From assembly GCA_034698045.1 (NCBI GenBank), contig JAQGAU010000526.1, positions 1 through 26,662 of the forward strand: DNA of 26,662 nt. Reading direction: 5' to 3'. The notes under the pieces are model-generated. The model saw only the letters and a program-made list of their open reading frames with translations, was not told the DNA's origin and made no database searches. Positions within the stretch are counted from its first letter, which is position 1. Every line of letters starts with the position of its first letter. Shown in pieces: positions 1-8,341 of this stretch. The position numbers and the translations under genes are program-made. This DNA is from Paramacrobiotus richtersi (lineage: Eukaryota > Tardigrada > Eutardigrada > Parachela > Macrobiotidae).

Positions 1-78
1 GCCACGCCTCCGTACCGTATCGAGATTCGCTTCGAATTCGAGACCCACCCTAACTTCCAAATGATTTCAGTAGTATGA
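1..78 (+). CDS. Possible C-terminal end of an upstream gene (partial)
   Basis: Frame 1 is open from the window edge to a TGA at 76-78 and encodes about 25 residues, ending in ISVV. The residues (PPYRIEIRFEFETHP) look protein-like, but I do not recognise a family and the stretch is too short to judge. It could be the last exon of a gene that begins outside the window, or a chance open frame. Confidence 0.18.
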   Translation, partial: ATPPYRIEIRFEFETHPNFQMISVV

Positions 79-1062
79 CAACGGATTTATGAGGCGGCTC
101 TTGATGCAGAACCACCCTGAATATCTTGTACGAGGCAGCAGTTCATGTGTTTAAGCAAAACATTCCCAAAGGAAAGATAAAACAATTCTTGCAGAAAAAT
201 ACACGGAAGACTATGATACTATATGATTGTCTGCTGCGTGCCAAACCGAAAAATCCAAACGGGCGTTCGGTGACAATATGTTCCCCCGCGCGAATCATCG
301 GTAGAAAAATAACATTTTCTTTCAACACGGCCTGGTTTGAATCGGCCACAACAACTGTTCATAATAGTATACTAGTGCAGTATAAAGGTCAGAACGCGTT
401 TCTCCCAAAAGGGTTTCCAGTTAAACATTGCATAAAAGACAATGCCGGTGTTATCCGTCGGCGTCAGTGAGAGGAATTTGGTACTGGCTGTGCGAAGTTT
501 ATTTAATTAAAAAAGACTTTGTTTATATGTAAAGAAATGACTAAAGATTGGCTTGTTTCGAAGAGGGCTCTCACGAACCCTCTTCTTATTTAAACATATC
601 TACAGTCTAATACGGACACTCATGACAACACAAATAGTGTTTACGAATTTTGCACTGGCTGACCTGCACCATGATGCTCGTCAAGCATCCGTTAGCATCC
701 ACCCAAACAACATTTACACGGTTGCAGTTGTAAATCAGCCGTTATAATTTTCAGGCAGTGGAAACGACAGCAGGAACCCAACGCAGTAGATACATTACAT
801 ATCTAACAATAAATAGTAAATTCTAAAACATATTTCTGCGGCTGCATTGAGCGCTGTGGGCCTGTGGCGCATGCGTTCTGTCGTATCGTTACCCTACAGT
901 CAGTATGGCAGCCACGTATGGGCTTGGTTAAAGAGAGGCTTGAGAGATTCGCACAGCTGACGGTTTTTTCCACTGCTGGCGTTTCTGAAACATGTTATTT
1001 GTGCTGGAGCTTTTCCTCAAAGCCACTAAATGTTATGAGAAATTATAATATTTTCGTCAAAA
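79..1062. other. Intergenic DNA with half of a diverged segmental duplication
   Basis: No gene is supported here; the open frames lack ATG starts, recognisable motifs or splice support. Two blocks, about 204-300 and 468-730, match about 5466-5545 and 6190-6420 in the same order and orientation. Shared words include AATACACGGAAGACTAT, AAACCGAAAA and ATGTAAAGAAATG. This is an old duplication, not a conserved gene. The last part (about 740-1062) would contain any promoter of the F-box gene that follows; no TATA box is obvious. Confidence 0.4.
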
Positions 1063-3163
1063 ATGTTATCCAATTGCGAGGAATCGGCTTGGAACAGCGT
1101 TGATGTGCGCGGAGACGATGGACTGCTGCACAGTGGCCGCGTGTTGGATGCTGTTGATGAAGGCCTTGTTGCATTTTGGAGGGAATGGGCACTTGGGTCC
1201 TACATTGATTCCCTTAGGCGACATCTACCATCGTTCCTATGTGCACGACCCTTTCCTCAACCCGTATCATAAGATATTAAAAGCAGATGAACCAGTGGAA
1301 GTTCTGTTACGTTTGCGTCCGGAGAACCCGTGGAAGTGGTATCCAGGCATCCTACTCGATGCGTTTGGTCTGGTCACGGTCACACTGCCAGATCGTGAGC
1401 TTAAAGGGATCTTCATGCACCGCCGCATTCGGCGGCGATCTACAGCGGAGCGACTGGCTGGTCTGCGCGTGACAGAAGGCCGGTTCTCGGTGAACATGTT
1501 CGTGGTGCCAAATGAGCTGTGCGATTCATTTGCGTCAGACGACCAGTTGATAGCGACTTTTAACGCGCATTGCCAACAGCACGATGCCAACAGCAAAGAT
1601 GGTGGCGAAACACGTGCTCAGTGAAGCGGATGATGGAGTCGTCAAGAAACTGGTTGTTCTGGGGACTGATGAGTTCCTCCGATTGAAGGTTAACGCATTC
1701 TGGATCACGGTTCGTGAATCTCTCGTAAGTAGCGGGCAGTTAAAGTTTTTGTATGGATTGACAATTTTTGGCATTGGCGCGCGGGTTTCCGGATTATGCC
1801 GTAATACCGAGATCACATATACAAATTTTAAACAGCGCAGGACAATGACACGCTCCTTTGCACGGTTATTTTCCCATTTGGCGCATCGCTGATTGATTGA
1901 TTCTCATTTTTATGCTGTAGGGTAATGTTCCGCCGTCTCTGCACGAAAGGGGTATGAAGCGGAAAGCAAGCATGGAAAGCGTGCGCCACCTATCCTGTCC
2001 TGACGACGGCATCCAGTCTCTACCCCGCGATCGAACCATTTTTCTAAACATCCTTCAATGTCTGACAACCGCGCAACAAACCCACCTCCGCGGAGTGTCC
2101 CGCGAGTGGGAGACACTCCTGACGTCGGCCCCCATCATTCGTGTCCTCGTTGTTCCGCGGCCATACTATCCCGGGTGTTACTGGAGCAACGTCTACCGCT
2201 TTGCTTCATGCCTGTACAACGGCTGGACCCAGCACACCCGGGTGTTGGTCCTGTATGGCGGCAACACTCCCAACGGGTGCCATGGCGAGTTGGCCCGCAC
2301 TGGCCAGCTGATGCAGCGTATTATGATCGAGAAGGGACTGCCGACTATCCAAGTGATCCTATTGTGCAGAGAATGGCATTTCTCGTTGAATGTGCCGAAC
2401 TGGGTTAACGCTTTGAGTGAAGTATTTGTATCGCTGACGGGTGTCTGTCGGGAGGTTGTATTGAGAAATGCCCGTGCTAACGTGACACTACAAAGATCCA
2501 AGCGGTACGAGCGAGACTTTCTCGGGGTACACTTCTGTAATCTACGGATTACGCGCCAACTGACCGCCAGCGAGTTCTGGGCCATGTTGAACAATGGACT
2601 GCGGGCTCTTAACGCTGAAGAGGTGGATCGTTTGGTGGGATGGATTCGTACGACGAATGCTATAGAAATCGCTCAGGTGAGAAGTTGTTCTTCCAGCGGA
2701 AATACTGCAGAAAGTAGCTGTATGATTTCTGTGTGAGTAGTAACGCAGATAACTCTTAAAAATTCGATTAAAATGTTTGAACGTGTATAGCACCAAAGTA
2801 TAACAGTATATCCTCCGCAAGCTGGCTCTCGGGTTTTAAGCGAAACCATTGGAGTCTCTTCGAATATTCACTGCATTATCTTTTGAGCACAACACTATGA
2901 CATTTGTGCGTACCTTCTCGAAGTACAATCACGTCAATGTCTTGTTAACGTGTTTTTATGCTTTGCAGGTTCTCAACATCACCCAGACCTTGGACCCTCG
3001 AGACGGCGTGCGCTATAGCGGTATGAGGTTCTCTCAATCCGGAGACGCCAGGCTAGACGGTGTCGAGATTCAGCAGCTGACCAAGCTTGCCCAGCATGCG
3101 CTGCTCCAGCGCTGCCCGGGTGACAGCACCGGATCTGAAATCATCTTTCAAGTTTTTGGCTGA
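1063..3163 (+). CDS. FMRP-N-like/F-box protein, copy 1 (three exons; exon 1 carries two frameshifts)
   Basis: By homology with the intact copy at 15184, exon 1 is 1063-1724, exon 2 is 1921-2676 and exon 3 is 2969-3163 (TGA). Splice sites are GTAAGT at 1725, CTGTAG before 1921, GTGAGA at 2677 and TTTGCAG before 2969; all junctions are phase 0. Exon 1 has an Agenet/Tudor-like repeat (VDVRGDDG to IPLGDIY), a second one (PVEVLLRLRPENPWKWYPG) and a KH0-like tail. Exon 2 has an F-box (LPRDRTIFLNILQCL, then LRGVSREW). Exons 2 and 3 are open, but exon 1 must change frame near 1185-1210 and again near 1580-1620 to stay aligned. Spacing to copy 2 differs by only a few bases, so introns do not explain the shifts. 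It is either a recent pseudogene or carries sequencing indels. A product made only from exons 2-3 is also possible. It is more diverged from copies 2 and 4 than they are from each other. Confidence 0.55.
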
Positions 3164-3336
3164 AGTGGGGGTCATTGTGCGATGGTTTATCCATGCATTG
3201 CGTTGCTGTGTTTAATGCAAATGCCTTAAGATAACGGAGAACCACTCGTTTTCGACGCTAGGTTATGTTGCAGGATTCGCAGTTGTCATTAATTGTGTAG
3301 GAATTGGCGTGCTTTTATAGTTGAGAACTTGAGCCT

Positions 3337-3377
3337 CGAAATTCGAATCAGATTCTGATTCGAGCTTCGAATCAGAT
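3337..3377. repeat. Short nested palindrome in the 3' region of F-box copy 1
   Basis: The words TTCGAATCAGA and TCTGATTCGA alternate here and can pair as two nested hairpins. The site lies about 175 bases after the stop of the upstream gene and before its AATAAA, so it would be in the 3' UTR if that signal is used. Function unknown. Confidence 0.5.
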
Positions 3378-3461
3378 GAAATATCTGAGCGGTTGTACTG
3401 TATGTGTTATGACTTTAGTTAAGATAAACGTCTACGAAACAGAGGGGTAATTAAACTGTTC

Positions 3462-3467
3462 AATAAA
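3462..3467 (+). terminator. Poly(A) signal AATAAA, F-box copy 1
   Basis: A canonical AATAAA lies about 300 bases after the TGA at 3161-3163 on the coding strand, with no other supported plus-strand gene between. This is the likely 3' end of the copy 1 transcript. Confidence 0.4.
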
Positions 3468-4320
3468 GCTTTTACTAAGGCGAGACGTTGGCGAGTGAGA
3501 CGTTCCACTTGGAAACAGAAGCGATTTTGTTAGCCAGAAAGAGTTGGGATTGATTCAAGCATAACGAAATAGCTGAAGTCGTGCTCCGGCAACGCACTTT
3601 GTTGATAACCGCTGACGAAACTGCAGGAAATCAATTTGTTTAACATTTAGAACAACGTTCATGAAAGCGAGGATTGTTAAACATGACTGAGTGGTCAGCG
3701 CGCTAAGTCTCGCTATACAGTAAGCAATAGACAGGTCCTCTGGAGAACTGCCTAACCTTCTTACGGATTATGGAGCAAGTGCTGATAAAACGCAAAAATG
3801 GGGACCGAATGAGGCAATGCACATCTGGCTGCTAATATAGTTCATCCTCAATCGCTTTCCCCTCATCAGAACTCGGGAGCACAAATCACTCGCGGATAGA
3901 AGTCCCTGTGAATCAACATAGTGTCCGCCGATGCTTCAAAGAGCACACGCGTTCCTAGTAAAAACCAAGAAGAAACCATAGAAGATACCGGTTTTCCTTC
4001 ATGAACATTAGGATAAACTAGGAAAGTGCACTCGCTCGTTGCGGGCACTACCGCCGAACCGAAGCGAAAAACTACTTTTGCTGAGTTTCCTGGCATACGT
4101 TGTCGTCAGAATGCAACTTTATTGCTTTTCAACGTTCTGTACAATTGTTAATGTACAGTAAACTTAATGTGCAATAAACAAAAAAACCCTAAAAAATTCA
4201 GTGGTGGCGTTACTGTAACGGACCAAGACGGGTTAACTCTATTTTTCTTTAGACTGTGGCCTTTTTAGTTTTGATAGGCTGAAGGAGTTTAAAAGGAAAG
4301 ATTGGCTCTATGGTTAATTC
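3468..4320. other. Intergenic DNA without a supported plus-strand gene
   Basis: Apart from the minus-strand fragment at 3866-4096, nothing gene-like is seen. An AATAAA occurs near 4171 on the plus strand, but no open frame upstream would use it. The sequence becomes AT-rich toward the tandem repeat. Confidence 0.3.
3866..4096 (-). pseudogene. Possible fragment of a receptor ligand-binding (ANF-receptor-like) domain
   Basis: A 76-codon open frame starts with ATG at 4096 and ends at TGA. The stretch VSSMVSSWFLLGTRVLFEAS, followed by SADTMLIHRDFYPRVI, resembles the part of type-1 periplasmic-binding-like domains of receptor guanylate cyclases that reads 'W ... lf ... sAd ... r ... yP'. That comparison is from memory and weak. 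There is no signal peptide, no transmembrane or cyclase part, and no flanking exon I can support. It may be a stranded exon or a chance frame. A second fragment of the same suspected family is at 24125-24358 and would cover the preceding part of the domain. Confidence 0.22.
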
Positions 4321-5424
4321 TTATAATTATTATTATTAATTTTAATAATGGCGACAGACACACGGACACCACGAAATTCTGTTTCGATTCATAATAATAT
4401 AATAATAAAAATAGTAATTGTGCAATACTAATTAGTAACAATCAATTCTTATAATTATTGTTAACTAGGCGATCCCGCGCAAAATTGCGCTAATATAATT
4501 TAACAGAACTCTGTACCTCGTTTCCCATTGGTTCCCCACTAAAATGCCCGTGTCTCCTGAATGGATTTGTTTTTCCCAGTTTTTACATTCGATGGCAGAA
4601 ATAGACAACATAAGCTTTAAAATGATATATCGCACTTGAGGATTGGATGAGTGGATCGTTTAGAGTGACTCGACAGACAGAAAACTCTTAGCGAATTATA
4701 TATACAGATAATGGTGACAGACACACGGACACCACGAAATTCTTTTTCGCTGGGTAGAGTGGGCCAACGATTAAATAACAATACGATAATATAATAATAA
4801 AAATAACAATTGCCTAATAATAATTATTAATAATTAATTATTATAATTATTATTATTAATTTTAATAATGGCGACAGACACACGGACACCACGAAATTCT
4901 GTTTCGATTCATAATAATATAATAATAAAAATAGTAATTGTGCAATACTAATTAGTAACAATCAATTCTTATAATTATTGTTAACTAGGCGATCCCGCGC
5001 AAAATTGCGCTAATATAATTTAACAGAACTCTGTACCTCGTTTCCCATTGGTTCCCCACTAAAATGCCCGTGTCTCCTGAATGGATTTGTTTTTCCCAGT
5101 TTTTACATTCGATGGCAGAAATAGACAACATAAGCTTTAAAATGATATATCGCACTTGAGGATTGGATGAGTGGATCGTTTAGAGTGACTCGACAGACAG
5201 AAAACTCTTAGCGAATTATATATACAGATAATGGTGACAGACACACGGACACCACGAAATTCTTTTTCGCTGGGTAGAGTGGGCCAACGATTAAATAACA
5301 ATACGATAATATAATAATAAAAATAACAATTGCCTAATAATAATTATTAATAATTAATTATTATAATTATTATTATTAATTTTAATAATGGCGACAGACA
5401 CACGGACACCACGAAATTCTGTTT
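4321..5424. repeat. 520-bp tandem repeat, two full copies plus a partial third
   Basis: The word TTATAATTATTATTATTAAT begins at 4321, 4841 and 5361, exactly 520 bases apart. The copies at 4321-4840 and 4841-5360 look identical by eye; the third stops near 5424. Each unit holds two versions of a motif, GACAGACACACGGACACCAC, about 360 bases apart, next to AT-rich DNA. One part of the unit (about 4464-4700) recurs inverted and diverged at 21747-21976, so the unit derives from a dispersed repeat. It contains no credible gene. The identity points to very recent duplication, or to an assembly or allelic artefact. Confidence 0.9.
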
Positions 5425-5465
5425 TGCTGAGTAAAGAGGACCTTCGCTTCGCTTCGGTCGATAAT
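5425..5465. repeat. Terminal-like motif of a mobile repeat (CGCTTCGCTTCGGTCG)
   Basis: The stretch with GCTGAGTA, GAGGACC and CGCTTCGCTTCGGTCGAT closes the tandem repeat. Its reverse complement lies at about 16029-16070, at the edge of an insertion inside an F-box intron. Immediately after it, sequence homologous to position 205 resumes, which marks it as an insertion boundary. Confidence 0.55.
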
Positions 5466-7002
5466 ACACGGAAGACTATAATTTGTGTAAACCGGTGCAA
5501 AACCGAAAACTCCAAGGCGTGCAATGTTTGGAATGTTGGAATTCTGTGTTCACTGATCGGCTGCTAAGGTAAATTAACCGCATAACACCAACCGTTTAAC
5601 GCGCCGCGGAGTGTTCCTCCAAGGTTGAACGCGATGATTGCACAAAAACAACAGCTGTGCTCCAAAATTGCTGTAACGCCATTGTTGTTAACATTTCCCT
5701 ACAATTGTTAGCCGTTCCAACTAACCATATCTGGGACAATAGCCTAGACGACAAGAAAACTTGAAATAATTTTACTATTCTCCACGTCACGATAAAGTGT
5801 TTTCCTGATGCTTTTGTTCTCCGCCGTGGTATACGGATGGCTTTCTTTCCGAGCATTAGTTTACTGAACAGACCTTATGTAAGCTGAATAACTGCAACGG
5901 ATATGCAAATTTACGGAATGATCTGTTAATGATGTGGGGTTTCTGCTCCGGTTTCCTTCATTCCAATGTGTGTGTTCCGCATTGCAAAAAAATGCGACGG
6001 AAATCCACCTTGGGAATCAATGTAAATAACTGGGTGTGTTGGAGCTAATTACCAATTTTCCTGCCACGGTTTGGCAAACAGTTTTGTTAGACGAGGAAAT
6101 ATCATATTCGAGTCCCATCGGAGATGCTGTAACAACGTTTCTGTAGCAATTAATTGACGTCTCGACCTACGCACTTATAAGGTTCATAAGCTATCCGTGA
6201 GCGACAAGAATTCGGTACTAGCTGTGCGGAGTTTATTTACCTGAAATAAGTTTGTTCTGGATGTAAAGAAATGCAAAAGGGCTGGCATCGGTCGGGCTCT
6301 CATGAACCCTCTTGTCATCAACATATACAGTAGTCTAATGCAGATACTCCTGACAATACGAATTGCATTCTGGCATTGATGCTCCTCCAGTATCCATCCA
6401 AACAACTGCTGGTTTGTTTTGCCGCTGTATGAGTAGTACGTTCGAAAGGTCACACACAAAGGTACACAATTACATTCTTTTTGTTTAGAGGCTTGTATTT
6501 TCTGTTATGTCCAAGACGATGTCCAGTATCAACTTTACAAGAACCTTACTGTAGATGTTGTGCCTACGGTTAACAGTTGTGTTATCGTACACTTAACTGT
6601 AAGCGTATGTGGATGTTCGAACTACTTCGCTACGTACAAAATATTGGTGTTCGTGGCGCGAAACGTAGCATATTGTTAAGAATGTCGATGTCAACAGGTA
6701 CACGAGCTTTCTTCTAGTTCTAACCTACCAGTACCAACGCATGAGAGGATCCACGTGGAAAGCAGTCTTAAGTTTGCACAAGAACGGATCGGCAATTTTT
6801 ACGGTGGACACAATCAAGATACGCTTCCGGCTTCCGATTGTTGACGCAGCGGAAAGAGCATGTAAAGTTCTCAGCTACAAGGGTATTTTGTTGTGTTTAT
6901 TGTACTTGTTCATACAGAATGAGTATAACTCACACATGAATTCAAACATCCATCACTAGAACACATTATACGTACCGCCACATGCAAGTATTTTTGTACG
7001 AT
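5466..7002. other. Intergenic DNA; second copy of the 204-730 segment
   Basis: Blocks about 5466-5545 and 6190-6420 match 204-300 and 468-730. Roughly 640 bases separate the two blocks here, against about 170 in the first copy, so the segment has gained or lost DNA. Open frames on either strand (for example 5596-5856 minus and 6184-6459 minus) show no motif or splice support. No RNA gene is seen. Confidence 0.4.
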
Positions 7003-7611
7003 TTACCACAGATCAACCAACAAATACAAGTGCAGATACGGCAGTGCAGAACCGCCTCTGTAGGAAAGCTCTAACGTTGACGGTTGATCGCTGCTGTTGT
7101 GGATGCAACAAGGACGGAAATTTGCCACACTGGGCGCAGCTGCTTCGAATGTGTGGCGATCGTTCGCGATTTCCCGAACCAAAGCACCTGTGGTGACAAG
7201 AAACGTAAAACCCACAAAGGAACGTGTTATAACCAAGTGGTTTCACCACGTAAATGTTCAACGGAATCGTCGATACGTTGTGAATAAACGTCGCGTAAAA
7301 TACATTATGCCGCCACCGTTGAAGCAGGGTTTAAAATGGCGGGCTGATTCCTCTACGGCATGCAGGTTTTTAGCCAGGATGGGGAGGGTTTGTTTCTACC
7401 GAGTTACGGGCACAACTGCAAGATACGAAAGACATGCAAAGTTAAAAGTCGAAGCTTATTAATTTTAGTATGTACGCCAGCTTCAAGCTTGCTGAAAATC
7501 AAGAGTCACATTGAAGGTAGCCCATGTTAATTAGTAGTCAAACTAACGTTATTCGTCATTCCTTACCGTAGCTGATATAATTTCAACGCAAATCGCTTCT
7601 TGTTTCTTTTA
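7003..7611 (-). pseudogene. Gustatory-receptor-like relic (C-terminal exons only, splice acceptor lost)
   Basis: Three blocks on the minus strand match, in order, exons 2-4 of the complete receptor at 8342-11485. Exon 2-like: KRFALKLYQLR at about 7573-7605 (versus NHFALELYELR). Exon 3-like: 7395 to 7277, KQTLPILAKNL and CFNGGGIMYFTRRLF (versus EQTLVELVRNL and CFTGGGIIYYSRGLL). Exon 4-like: TFLVTTGALVREI to a stop at 7003 (versus TFLVTAGFLVQEI). The last intron is recognisably homologous, but the AG acceptor is gone: the intact gene has TTCTCTTGCAG, and here the matching spot reads CCTTTGTGGG. The exon 3 donor has also slipped out of phase. No exon 1 is found upstream, so the relic is 5'-truncated. 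It is oriented opposite to the intact gene. Confidence 0.65.
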
Positions 7612-8341
7612 TGGGAATCCTAGACCTACGTTGTTTTGTGAAAAATTTGATTAATAATCATTATTTGTCCTTTTATGCCATTGGCAATTTAATGTAAATT
7701 TGCAATATTGCTGTACAATAAACATATGAACTGTTATTTCTTCAACGGAAAATTTATCTCTTCTCACATCATGTATACTCTTCTCACATTAGAACATACT
7801 TTAGTGGTTCGTCCTGGACGTGGGGATTGCAGCAAGACCGTTCATGTGACGAAATGCTGGGATGATTAACTATAGGGCGTAATAATTGGTAATACATTAA
7901 GTGTACAACGTTGTACTTCTGTGACTGAAACTGCAGTTCGCACTTTAGATGGATCATGGTTAGTAGTTGCTGTGTTTTTTTGTTCTTATAATTAACGCAT
8001 CAGAGAGGCGATGCAAAGGATACCATCCCTCCGTTTAGAGTACATATTATGTTTCACTTCTTTTAATAAGCTAACGCATCTCTCCAGTACATAGTTTTCC
8101 ACGCGGAGTTTGATCGACTTTTTCCGAGCTTGATGTACCAGATACTTCAAACGATCTGAAGACAAAGTAACCAAAGTTACCAAACAGTACCCAATGGTGC
8201 CGACTACCGCTTATTCAGCGCATTTATCTGGATGCAACAAATTTACTCCCAACAGGCAAACAGCTGCAGATCGGCTCGCAAAGAAGGCTGTTGCTGGTAT
8301 TCGACCCGCAGCAGAGGTACACTTTTGTGATCGCCCTGACA
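7612..8341. other. Space between the divergent receptor relic and the intact receptor gene
   Basis: No receptor exon 1 for the minus-strand relic is found. A minus-strand open frame at 7992-8183 encodes a basic, heptad-like segment (RKKSIKLRVENYVLERC) after a TTGTCTTCAG acceptor-like sequence; no partner exon or ATG supports it. The last few hundred bases would be the promoter of the gene starting at 8342; no clear core element is seen. Confidence 0.3.

Noticed and set aside
126-470. Plus-strand 114-codon open frame near the left end
   Set aside because: It starts at TTG, has no recognisable motif, and lies partly in a duplicated non-coding segment whose other copy does not keep the frame.
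4321-5424. CRISPR-like or satellite array
   Set aside because: The unit is 520 bases with only two full copies and no spacer pattern in a eukaryotic context. A tandem duplication is simpler.
6090-6125. TTCGAGTCCC resembling a tRNA B box
   Set aside because: No cloverleaf, anticodon arm or A box can be formed around it.
7103-7462. Plus-strand 120-codon open frame with a mitochondrial-like start
   Set aside because: It overlaps the minus-strand receptor relic, whose exon order matches the intact receptor. The plus frame is best read as a shadow.
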